Shown here in pieces: positions 1 through 5,582 of a stretch of DNA of 8,011 bases; the stretch's first letter is position 1, and each line of letters starts with the position of its first letter. The position numbers and the translations under genes are program-made. Location of the stretch: the NCBI GenBank assembly GCA_023266165.1, contig JAHFRR010000063.1, forward strand, positions 1-8,011. The letters are read 5' to 3'. The notes beneath the pieces were generated by a model, which had not been told where the DNA came from, did no database searches, and saw only the letters and a list, made by a program, of their open reading frames with translations. This DNA is from Thiotrichales bacterium (GTDB taxonomy: Bacteria; Pseudomonadota; Gammaproteobacteria; Francisellales; CACEW01).

Positions 1-1
1 A

Positions 2-64
2 TTCGAGGCGTTAACCGAGAGGCACTATGATTTTCGTGAAAACCTTATGAATCCTGGTTCCTGA
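2..64 (+). CDS. Possible 3' end of a rightward gene cut by the window edge
   Basis: One forward frame is open from the left edge to a TGA at 62-64 and would encode 20 residues ending in NLMNPGS. The residue mix looks protein-like, but a random 20-codon stretch is often open by chance and I recognise no family. Its stop codon lies inside the first arm of the hairpin at 59-86. The other two forward frames close at 28-30 and 12-14. If real, it would converge on the accA-tilS operon. Sequence to the left of the window would settle it. Confidence 0.2.
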   Translation, partial: FEALTERHYDFRENLMNPGS

Positions 65-86
65 CGCCTGCTGCGCAGTGTCAGGA
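59..86. other. GC-rich hairpin near the left edge
   Basis: A 7-bp inverted repeat, TCCTGAC (59-65) and GTCAGGA (80-86), encloses a second stem, CTGC (68-71) with GCAG (75-78), around a 3-base loop. Together they give about 11 base pairs with a small internal bulge. Neither strand has a T-run after it, so it is not a canonical intrinsic terminator. It could be an mRNA 3'-stabilising hairpin, a Rho-associated 3' end, or one copy of a dispersed palindromic repeat. Confidence 0.5.
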
Positions 87-143
87 CGACGAAGCTATTT
101 GCATGTTCTATCCAACACGTACCCCCCACCCTAACCACAAGGT

Positions 144-167
144 AAAAAACTCTAAACGCTCCTTTAG
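144..167 (-). terminator. Weak candidate terminator of the accA-tilS operon
   Basis: Read leftward, CTAAA (complement of 163-167) can pair with TTTAG (complement of 152-156) around a 6-base loop. Two bases later comes a run of six T (complement of 144-149). It lies 35-58 bases after the tilS stop, where a terminator is expected. The stem is only five mostly A-U pairs, so it would be inefficient alone. The rest of 87-201 shows no convincing gene or signal. Confidence 0.3.
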
Positions 168-201
168 CTTGATCGCACTCTTAATCACACCCGTCATAAC
201 A

Positions 202-1413
202 TTACTGATTGCACAGAGCCCCATACACCACATCATCGCTCCCCACCCATGAGCCGAGCAACATGATCAGCTCATCGCGCTCAAAGACTTGCGGGATATG
301 GCTACGGAGCCAAGGGGGGATCCCTGCTTCTTGGAAAAGATTTTTCAACGTCTTGCGATGCGCATGACCCCGCACGCGTACCTGTTTCACCCCCCACCCC
401 ACGCGAAGCTCTAGGCCCTGGATATTTTGGCATACGTGCGTACGCGAAATTGCTTCTAAAGTACAGGGCTTGAGGGGTTGGGAGGTCTTGGAGATCCAAT
501 ACAGCTGATCTCGATAGCGATGAAAATGCCCCTCTTGCACGCTCAACGCGGGCGTGGCATCCGGGCGTGCGAAAATCACCGTCTGGATCAATTGATCGAG
601 TTGAGCTGCACTTAAGGGCAATAAACCTAAGTGCGTCATCCAAACACGCAGGATCAGCTTTTGACGCATAGGTGTCCACTGATTAAAAGGGCTGGAAAGC
701 TTGAGAATATTGGGGTGCGCACGCGCGACTCGCAAAGATGTCAAATCCGCCTCGAGATAGCCCTCTAACACCTGCTGGCTTTCTTGCAGATGCTGGCAGG
801 CATCTCCAATTTTCACAATCCCCTGCGCCCAACGCTCCGTCAGCCGTGGCAAGACCTGGTGTCGCAGATAGTTACGGTCATAGTGGAGATCCTGGTTACT
901 GGGATCTTCAATATAAACCAGATTTCGCGTTTTAGCATAGTGTAGAATGTCTTGACGGGAAGTCTGTAATAAAGGGCGTTGAATCTGAAACGCTTCACAC
1001 CCCCTGGAGAGGTGATGATCAGAAACATCTTGCATGCCACACAGCCCTTCCAATCCAGCCCCGCGCATCAATCGATATAAGAAAGTCTCAGCCTGATCGC
1101 CCGCATGATGCGCTAAAAATAAAGTATCAGCACTGGTCAGATGTTTTTCAAAAGCCTGATAACGCCCCTCGCGCGCCCACATCTCTAAGCTTTGACCTGG
1201 AGCCCTAGAGGATTCTAAGCGCTCAATGATTAAAGGGATTTTTAAAAGATGACATAAAGATTGACAGTGAGATTCCCACAGATCTGCATCAGGATGGATT
1301 TGATGATTGACATGCAACGCCTGAATGCTTTGGTTCTCACGCAAGGCTTGCAGCCAAAGCTGATGGAGCAACACCGTAGAGTCAACACCCCCACTGTAGC
1401 CCACCCACCACAT
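202..1413 (-). CDS. tilS: tRNA(Ile)-lysidine synthetase TilS, short N-terminus
   Basis: TilS uses ATP and lysine to convert C34 of the CAU anticodon of tRNA-Ile2 to lysidine, switching the tRNA from Met to Ile charging and AUG to AUA decoding. It is essential in nearly all bacteria and cytosolic. The 403-residue product carries the N-type ATP-pyrophosphatase loop SGGVDS at residues 7-12, the family signature around DQAETFLYRLMRGAGLEGL (106-124), the conserved EDPSN...DRNYLR stretch (169-184), a central tRNA-binding region, and a C-terminal domain with KTLKNLFQEAGIPPWLR (354-370). Family members, for example the E. coli enzyme of about 430 residues, usually have 15-25 residues before the PP-loop; here only six precede it. 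The start cannot move upstream, because the accA stop lies in the same frame one codon before the ATG. No Shine-Dalgarno is visible, so translation probably depends on ribosomes finishing accA. Confidence 0.96.
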   Translation of the reverse strand: MWWVGYSGGVDSTVLLHQLWLQALRENQSIQALHVNHQIHPDADLWESHCQSLCHLLKIPLIIERLESSRAPGQSLEMWAREGRYQAFEKHLTSADTLFLAHHAGDQAETFLYRLMRGAGLEGLCGMQDVSDHHLSRGCEAFQIQRPLLQTSRQDILHYAKTRNLVYIEDPSNQDLHYDRNYLRHQVLPRLTERWAQGIVKIGDACQHLQESQQVLEGYLEADLTSLRVARAHPNILKLSSPFNQWTPMRQKLILRVWMTHLGLLPLSAAQLDQLIQTVIFARPDATPALSVQEGHFHRYRDQLYWISKTSQPLKPCTLEAISRTHVCQNIQGLELRVGWGVKQVRVRGHAHRKTLKNLFQEAGIPPWLRSHIPQVFERDELIMLLGSWVGSDDVVYGALCNQ

Positions 1414-1416
1414 CGA

Positions 1417-2379
1417 TCAGTGACTCAAAGTCTCAAAGCGCCCATAGGCCATCATCTTCTGGTATCGAGACTCCAGCAACTGCTCAACTGGCAAAAGCTG
1501 CAAAGCTGCAATCTCTTCAAGCAAAACCTCCTGGAGCTTTTTAGCCATGCCATCTGGATGGGCATGCGCGCCTCCTAAAGGCTCTGAAATCACGCCATCA
1601 ATGACCTGCATCTTACGAAGCTTCTGCGCTGTGATCCCCATGATCTCTGCCGCTTTAGGCGCTTGATCTGCGGTTTTCCAGAGAATGCTGGCACAGCCCT
1701 CTGGGGAGATCGTCGCAAAATAGCTATACTCCAACATCAGGAACCGATCGCCCACCCCAATCCCCAAAGCACCGCCAGAACAACCCTCACCAATGACTAC
1801 GCAGATAATCGGGGTTTTAAGGGCCGACATCTCTCGCAAATTACGCGCGATGGCTTCGCTCTGACCCCGCGCCTCTGCATTCACCCCAGGATAGGCTCCA
1901 GGTGTATCGATGAACGTCATCACAGGCAGCTTAAAGCGCTCAGCCAACTGCATCAAACGCAAGGCTTTGCGATAACCCTCTGGATGCGGCATCCCGAAAT
2001 TGCGATAGACTTTCTCTTTGGTCGTACGCCCTTTTTGCTGGCCGATGACCATCACCGGCATCACGCCCCCCAAACGCCCAATCCCACCAATAATGGCAGC
2101 ATCATCACCAAACGAGCGATCCCCGTGAAGCTCTTCAAAATCACTCACCATATACTGAATGTAGTCCATCGTATAAGGCCGCTCAGGATGACGAGCCAGC
2201 TGAATAATCTGCCAATCCGTCAGATCTGAAAAAATGGTTTTGGTCAGCTTATCACGCTTTTGCTCAAGACGACGCAACTCATCTGCCAAATTCAAATCTG
2301 ATTGGCTCTCTGTCATGCGCAAGGCGTCAATCTTGGCATTGAGCTCCGCGATGGGTCTTTCAAATTCCAGAAATTGCAT
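1417..2379 (-). CDS. accA: Acetyl-CoA carboxylase carboxyltransferase subunit alpha
   Basis: AccA pairs with AccD in an alpha2-beta2 carboxyltransferase that moves the carboxyl group from biotin on AccB to acetyl-CoA, giving malonyl-CoA for fatty acid synthesis. From the ATG at 2377-2379 the product is 320 residues, close to E. coli AccA (319). It begins MQFLEFE, typical of the family. An N-terminal helical region (about 1-60) is followed by the crotonase-like fold, with FIDTPGAYPG (156-165), EGCSGGALGIGVGD (198-211; oxyanion and CoA region) and SPEGCASILWK (225-235). The near-terminal RYQKMMAYG (305-313) matches the usual family end. Seven further residues, RFETLSH, extend it. The frame is open 19 codons further upstream, but those codons overlap the promoter and the Shine-Dalgarno fits 2379, so I reject the longer form. 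The gene leads an operon with tilS, separated by three bases. AccD, which holds the zinc ribbon, is not in this window. Confidence 0.98.
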   Translation of the reverse strand: MQFLEFERPIAELNAKIDALRMTESQSDLNLADELRRLEQKRDKLTKTIFSDLTDWQIIQLARHPERPYTMDYIQYMVSDFEELHGDRSFGDDAAIIGGIGRLGGVMPVMVIGQQKGRTTKEKVYRNFGMPHPEGYRKALRLMQLAERFKLPVMTFIDTPGAYPGVNAEARGQSEAIARNLREMSALKTPIICVVIGEGCSGGALGIGVGDRFLMLEYSYFATISPEGCASILWKTADQAPKAAEIMGITAQKLRKMQVIDGVISEPLGGAHAHPDGMAKKLQEVLLEEIAALQLLPVEQLLESRYQKMMAYGRFETLSH

Positions 2380-2384
2380 GGTGT

Positions 2385-2391
2385 CTCCCCC
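2385..2391 (-). promoter_or_regulatory. Ribosome binding site of accA
   Basis: Read leftward, GGGGGAG lies five bases before the ATG at 2379. It decides the accA start in favour of the MQFLEF form over the 19-codon-longer open frame. Confidence 0.7.
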
Positions 2392-2406
2392 TCTTGATCG
2401 AGCGAG

Positions 2407-2436
2407 AGTATACCCCGTTTCGGTCAATGGATACAA
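2407..2436 (-). promoter_or_regulatory. Probable sigma70 promoter of accA-tilS
   Basis: On the minus strand, TTGTAT (complement of 2431-2436) serves as -35 and TATACT (complement of 2407-2412) as -10, with an 18-bp spacer. The -10 matches five of six consensus bases, the -35 three of six. Transcription would begin near 2400, leaving a leader of about 20 bases that contains the accA ribosome binding site. A TTGACC nearby is too close to the -10 to be its -35. Confidence 0.55.
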
Positions 2437-2449
2437 GTCTCACCCTGGC

Positions 2450-2478
2450 TTCGCAAATCCCCCTCAAAATCCTACAAT
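2450..2478 (+). promoter_or_regulatory. Tentative promoter of the 452-aa protein gene
   Basis: TTCGCA (2450-2455; four of six) and TACAAT (2473-2478; five of six) are 17 bp apart, giving a leader of roughly 90 bases. Two alternative -10 boxes closer to the gene, TATGAT (2526-2531) and TATAGT (2531-2536), lack a good -35 at the right distance. This block lies back-to-back with the accA promoter, and the rest of 2437-2575 shows no other clear signal. Confidence 0.35.
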
Positions 2479-2565
2479 AAAATATCTATTTGTGATGACT
2501 GACATGATTATCGAAATGGAATCCTTATGATATAGTGACCGAGAAGTTCTATCCGTCTTTGATGC

Positions 2566-2570
2566 GAGGT
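2566..2570 (+). promoter_or_regulatory. Ribosome binding site that decides the start at 2576
   Basis: GAGGT lies five bases before the ATG at 2576. The next in-frame ATG (2591) has only an A/C-rich leader with no such motif, so the upstream start is preferred. Confidence 0.6.
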
Positions 2571-2575
2571 GCGAG

Positions 2576-3934
2576 ATGTACAACACAACCATGCCCACAA
2601 AAATTGCCAATGGCTTGCGCATTGTGACCTGGGCGGAAATCTCTAAAGAAGTGCGCGCGGTGAATCCTGTGCTGGCAGAGATGATTGATGCCATAAACCC
2701 CAATGAAAATTACCCTCTCATTGAAGTGACTCTGGGATACGGCGAAAAAATGTTTGAAGGCGATCAAATACGCTTGCCTGCCAAGGGCGGCAAAATGAAG
2801 CCGCTCTCCGATGAAGGGCTGGTGCAAGTTGCGCCTTTTTTGAAATACGCGACCCGCCCTCTGGGCTTACAGCTGAAAAAAAGCAGTGAGATGTTTTTGG
2901 AGTTTGAAGATCGCGTGGTGCCCCTGGATATGATCCGTGAAGGCGAGTTTGTCAGCCTTCTGGAAATGACGGGGTTTGTGAACCCTTCGATACAGGCTCT
3001 GCCGTGGAGCCTCACCTCAGGCGCGCGCTCAGCCTTTATGGTGCCTAAGATTACCGATGCCCGCTCGCATAACCGTTTAAAAGCAGAGTTCATGTTTCAC
3101 CGCGGCCCTCCCACAGGACTTGCCGATCACTGGCATGTGTTTCGCGCGATCGCCAACGCGGCTTTTGATGAATTTGAGTGGGCCTCGAAAACCCTGCTCT
3201 TCAGTGGTGCCTGGTTTGACAAAGAGGCTAAAACGCATCAAAGCCCTGAGTGGCTGCGCTTCTATACGTATCTGATGCAGCTGGGCATCCAGAAAATGAC
3301 AGCGGAACACAACGCCCTGGAGCAAACCACGGCCTGGGAAGACTTCTCAGGCGCAATTCGCCAAAAGAATTTGAAGCCAGGCCCCTATCTGTTAGACACG
3401 GTCAAGCATTTGATCGGTATTGCCTTGGGCGATGGATTAGGGTTTGTGCCTGAAGATGGCCGCGAGAGCGCATTACCAGGTCGCTTGATTGAGCTGGCCT
3501 ATTCTGAAACCTATCAGTCGGAGTATGCGCCCATTTTGATGTACCCCTCTCGCCTCAGCGCTGAAGGGCCTGGGCGAACTCTGTATTATTCGATGGGGAT
3601 GCCCTCGCTCTCTGCAGGAAGCCCGTCGATCCGCAAAGCACCGAGCGTCATCACCGAACTGCGCGAAGTCAAAACCTTGATGCGCTTGCTCCAAGGTTTG
3701 CTCAAAGTCGAGCAATACGCCTCACTGCCTGGCTTGCGCGAGATGTTTTTAGAATATTACCACAGCGAAGTAGATCCTTTCGGCGAGATCGTCAACAGCG
3801 CAGATATCGCAGCCAGTGATGATATTCTCAAAGCCAGACTCAGCTCCACACGCTTTATGCGAAAAGAGTTCCCCACACACGGACAGTTTCTGCGAGGGTG
3901 TATCAGTATTCAGATGAAAGATAAAACGACATAG
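2576..3934 (+). CDS. Uncharacterised 452-residue soluble protein
   Basis: I do not recognise the family. The frame is long, has a good ribosome binding site and well-distributed residues, so it is almost certainly a real gene. It shows no signal peptide and no membrane segment, so it is predicted cytosolic. It contains several compact blocks that look like conserved cores: ALPWSLTSGAR...FMVPKITDARSH (141-165), DHWHVFRAIANAAF (184-197), LKPGPYLLDTVKHLIGIALG (266-285) plus DGLGFVPE (286-293), and EYAPILMYPSRL (316-327) followed by GRTLYYSMGMPSL (333-345). Past residue 355 it becomes more helical and charged. No nucleotide-binding loop, HExxH site or other textbook catalytic motif is visible. 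From memory the block pattern resembles conserved proteins of unknown function in Legionella-type bacteria; I could not check this. It is transcribed divergently from accA, and 74 bases separate it from the next gene, which has its own promoter candidate. Confidence 0.85.
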   Translation: MYNTTMPTKIANGLRIVTWAEISKEVRAVNPVLAEMIDAINPNENYPLIEVTLGYGEKMFEGDQIRLPAKGGKMKPLSDEGLVQVAPFLKYATRPLGLQLKKSSEMFLEFEDRVVPLDMIREGEFVSLLEMTGFVNPSIQALPWSLTSGARSAFMVPKITDARSHNRLKAEFMFHRGPPTGLADHWHVFRAIANAAFDEFEWASKTLLFSGAWFDKEAKTHQSPEWLRFYTYLMQLGIQKMTAEHNALEQTTAWEDFSGAIRQKNLKPGPYLLDTVKHLIGIALGDGLGFVPEDGRESALPGRLIELAYSETYQSEYAPILMYPSRLSAEGPGRTLYYSMGMPSLSAGSPSIRKAPSVITELREVKTLMRLLQGLLKVEQYASLPGLREMFLEYYHSEVDPFGEIVNSADIAASDDILKARLSSTRFMRKEFPTHGQFLRGCISIQMKDKTT

Positions 3935-3956
3935 GCCTATCTATCCCCCCCGTTTC

Positions 3957-3984
3957 TTGTTACGATGCTGTTTGACTCTATACC
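3957..3984 (+). promoter_or_regulatory. Probable promoter of the SPFH gene
   Basis: TTGTTA (3957-3962; four of six) and TATACC (3979-3984; four of six) are separated by 16 bp, giving a leader of about 18 bases before the start at 4009. Seven C residues (3945-3951) lie directly upstream. No terminator is visible after the preceding stop at 3932-3934, so some readthrough from the 452-aa gene is also likely. Confidence 0.4.
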
Positions 3985-3997
3985 TCTCACATTTTAC

Positions 3998-4003
3998 AGG
4001 AGA
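3998..4003 (+). promoter_or_regulatory. Strong ribosome binding site of the SPFH gene
   Basis: AGGAGA lies five bases before the ATG at 4009. It is the best Shine-Dalgarno match in the window and suggests high expression. Confidence 0.85.
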
Positions 4004-4008
4004 ATTCT

Positions 4009-4953
4009 ATGATCCCATTTGGAGGCGGCATGCTCGTTGCCATTATTCTGGTTGCTATTGTGCTGGGCTTGATTGTGATGATGTTTTTCACCGTCGGACA
4101 GCAGGAAGTCGCTGTGGTAGAACGTTTTGGTAAGTTCGCACGGATCTCCGGTGCTGGCTTGAACATCAAGATCCCTCTGATCGAACAAGTACGCGGCGGC
4201 CTGAGTTTGCGGGTTCAGCAGCTGGATGTCAAAGTGGAAACCAAGACCAAAGACAACGTCTTCATCAATATCGTTGCCTCTGTCCAATTCCAGGTGCTGC
4301 ATGACAGCGTATTTGATGCTTTTTACAAATTGACTGATGCACGCTCCCAGATTCAATCTTACGTCTTTGACGTCATTCGCGCCAAAGTCCCCACGATGGA
4401 GCTGGATCTCGTCTTTGAAAACAAAGACACGATTGCCATTGCGGTCAAAGAAGAGCTGAGTGAAGTCATGACAACGTTTGGCTATAGCATTGTCAAAGCT
4501 CTGATTACAGATATCGACCCTGACGCCAAGGTCAAATCCGCCATGAACGAAATCAACGAAAAACGTCGTTTGCGTATGGCGGCTCAAGAACAAGGGGAAG
4601 CTGAAAAGATTATTAAAGTTAAAAAAGCAGAAGCAGAAGCAGAAAGCATGCGCCTCAGTGGCCAAGGGGTTGCTGATCAACGTAAAGCGATTATCAATGG
4701 CCTACGTGAGAGCATCAACCAATTTGGCGAGACGGTGCAAGGGGTCAGTGTGAATGAGGTCATGCGCCTGGTGCTCACCACCCAATACTATGACATGCTG
4801 AAGGAAGTGGCTGCTAACAATCGCTCTAACACCATTTTACTGCCCCACCAAGCCGCAGAAACCCCAGATATCGGCAGCCTCATCCGAGACAGCGTGATTG
4901 CAGGGAACCTTGCAGCCTCTGAAGCAGCACCTGCAGCCCCCTCGTCACTTTAG
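4009..4953 (+). CDS. SPFH/band-7 membrane protein, HIR-like
   Basis: The 314-residue product is a stomatin/prohibitin/flotillin/HflK-C superfamily member. These proteins assemble into large membrane-bound oligomers that organise lipid domains or modulate membrane proteases. Residues 8-28 form one hydrophobic anchor, giving a short N-terminal end and a large soluble part. The SPFH core spans about 29-190 and includes EVAVVERFGKF (33-43) and GGLSLRVQQLDVKVETKTK (63-81), followed by DNVFINIVASVQF (82-94) and then IQSYVFDVIRAKVP (115-128). A charged Ala/Glu/Lys-rich coiled coil follows (about 180-240), then VLTTQYYDMLKEV (255-267) and a low-complexity Ala/Pro/Ser tail (301-314). The GGLSLRVQQLDVK region and the LVTQYxDxxKE-type motif closely match, from memory, plant hypersensitive-induced reaction (HIR) proteins. 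Those use lipidation rather than a membrane helix. The usual bacterial partners, an HflK/HflC sibling or an NfeD protein, are absent nearby, so it probably acts alone. Substrate or partner cannot be inferred. Confidence 0.93.
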   Translation: MIPFGGGMLVAIILVAIVLGLIVMMFFTVGQQEVAVVERFGKFARISGAGLNIKIPLIEQVRGGLSLRVQQLDVKVETKTKDNVFINIVASVQFQVLHDSVFDAFYKLTDARSQIQSYVFDVIRAKVPTMELDLVFENKDTIAIAVKEELSEVMTTFGYSIVKALITDIDPDAKVKSAMNEINEKRRLRMAAQEQGEAEKIIKVKKAEAEAESMRLSGQGVADQRKAIINGLRESINQFGETVQGVSVNEVMRLVLTTQYYDMLKEVAANNRSNTILLPHQAAETPDIGSLIRDSVIAGNLAASEAAPAAPSSL

Positions 4954-4965
4954 TCACTCTGCTGG

Positions 4966-5015
4966 TCAAGTCACGCAAAAAGGGAGGCGCTGCAAAGCAC
5001 CTCCGTGACGCTTGA
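4966..5015. repeat. Long imperfect palindrome spanning the YgjP stop codon
   Basis: Outer arms TCAAGTCAC (4966-4974) and GTGAC (5005-5009) plus TTGA (5012-5015) pair over nine bases with a two-base bulge. They enclose the GGAGG...CCTCC hairpin (4983-5004). One outer arm includes the complement of the TGA stop of the leftward gene. The structure sits at the junction of two convergent genes and could be a 3'-end processing or stability element in either transcript. Confidence 0.55.
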
Positions 5016-5481
5016 GCCAAGTCTGATAGGTCAAATAGTCGGGCATCAGGCTTGCGACCTTTCTCCAAAAATCTTTCGAATGATTCAGGTGGGCCAGATG
5101 GCAAACTTCATGAATCACCACATAGTCTATCACGCGATCGGGTGCCATGATGAGGGGCCAGTGATACGCTAAGATTCGCTTGCTGGAGCACGACCCCCAT
5201 TTCGATCGATACAGCCCAATTTTGACTTCTATAAAACGCTCGCTGATACAGTCCGCATAATATCTGGATTTCTCAGAGAGAATCGTCAACGCTTCAGACT
5301 GATACCATGAGATCAACTTGCGTTGCAAGCTCTTCATCCCTTGGCTTTGCTGATGTTGCGTCAAGGGCACCTGCAGCTGCCCCTGAACAATCTCAGGAGG
5401 ATCTCTTAACAACCCTTCACGCACACGCACACCATACGCCTGACCGCGATAGGAGATCACAGGGTTCAGAACACGAGGCAC
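4966..5481 (-). CDS. Short YgjP-like (DUF45) zinc metallopeptidase
   Basis: The 171-residue product carries the zinc-peptidase core of the YgjP/DUF45 family. It shows YRSKWGSCSSKR (91-102), a family hallmark, then VIDYVVIHEVCHLAHLNHSKDFW (117-139) with the HEVCH site (His124, Glu125, His128) and the downstream His134 expected as third ligand, then MPDYLTYQTWLKRHG (146-160). Such proteins are probably cytosolic metallopeptidases of the same broad fold as SprT; true substrates are unknown. Typical members have about 230 residues and begin with a basic SRR-type region and a WI-containing helix. Here the protein starts only at the equivalent of the GxxYxxxV strand, so about 60 residues are missing. 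The start is GTG (5479-5481). A TAG two codons upstream (complement of 5488-5490) prevents extension, and AGAGGA supports this start, so the short form looks intended. It converges with the SPFH gene (12-base gap) and diverges from the Ddl gene. A terminator-like hairpin overlaps its last codons. Confidence 0.88.
   Translation of the reverse strand: MPRVLNPVISYRGQAYGVRVREGLLRDPPEIVQGQLQVPLTQHQQSQGMKSLQRKLISWYQSEALTILSEKSRYYADCISERFIEVKIGLYRSKWGSCSSKRILAYHWPLIMAPDRVIDYVVIHEVCHLAHLNHSKDFWRKVASLMPDYLTYQTWLKRHGGALQRLPFCVT
4977..5004 (-). terminator. Terminator-like hairpin inside the end of the YgjP gene
   Basis: Read leftward, the RNA GGAGGUGCU (complement of 4996-5004) pairs with AGCGCCUCC (complement of 4983-4991) over nine base pairs, one of them U-G, around a UUGC loop. 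After one C comes UUUUU (complement of 4977-4981). This is the layout of an intrinsic terminator. It lies before the TGA at 4966-4968, so transcripts ending there would lack a stop codon. The + strand has no T-run after the hairpin, so it would act leftward only. Confidence 0.5.
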
Positions 5482-5490
5482 TTTTTTCTA

Positions 5491-5496
5491 TCCTCT
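5491..5496 (-). promoter_or_regulatory. Ribosome binding site that supports the GTG start
   Basis: Read leftward, AGAGGA lies nine bases before the GTG at 5479-5481, separated by a TAG and six A. With the in-frame TAG it fixes the short start of the YgjP-like gene. The upstream stretch (5497-5533) is A/T-rich, but I see no clear leftward promoter in it. Confidence 0.65.
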
Positions 5497-5533
5497 TTTT
5501 AAAATTTTTAACCCGCACAACACTCACAGGGGT

Positions 5534-5560
5534 TTGGTCTCTCGCAATTCTCTGTATAAT
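5534..5560 (+). promoter_or_regulatory. Promoter of the tandem Ddl gene
   Basis: A consensus TATAAT (5555-5560) is preceded by TTGGTC (5534-5539; three of six) at a short 15-bp spacing; a TTTGGT one base earlier gives 16 bp. Transcription would begin near 5567, leaving a leader of only about 16-28 bases. No operator-like repeat or riboswitch fits in so short a leader. Confidence 0.6.
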
Positions 5561-5582
5561 GCTCTCCAATGTCTAGTGCTTT

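Noticed and set aside
108..197. 29-codon leftward open frame starting four bases after the tilS stop, encoding a basic, Trp-containing peptide
   Set aside because: It has no Shine-Dalgarno, overlaps the candidate terminator and is short enough to be chance; I could not support it as a gene.
1663..2229. 188-codon forward open frame opposite accA
   Set aside because: It is a shadow of accA with His/Arg/Thr-rich composition and no recognisable motif.
2380..2436. 19-codon upstream extension of accA
   Set aside because: It would run through the promoter -10 box and Shine-Dalgarno, and homologues start at MxFLxFE.
3931..3940. Perfect 10-base palindrome ATAGGCCTAT at the end of the 452-aa gene, as a terminator
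   Set aside because: The arms are five bases with no loop space and a C-tract rather than a T-tract follows.
4618..4630. A6 run followed by G in the SPFH gene, like the A-AAA-AAG frameshift site of dnaX
   Set aside because: The phase is wrong: codons are GTT AAA AAA GCA, so the heptamer does not sit in the slippery register, and the frame continues normally to a family-typical end.
4627..4644. Three tandem GCAGAA hexamers
   Set aside because: They encode Ala-Glu repeats of the SPFH coiled coil, a normal feature of this protein segment, and are too short to suggest slippage.
3994..4680. Long antisense open frame (228 codons) opposite the SPFH gene
   Set aside because: It mirrors the codon bias of the real gene, has a Phe-rich run that is the reverse of the Lys/Glu coiled coil, and has no support as a protein.
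5496..5511. A/T-symmetric stretch TTTTTAAAATTTTTAA between the divergent YgjP and Ddl genes as an operator
   Set aside because: Simple A/T runs at a divergent promoter region are expected and show no specific repeat pattern.
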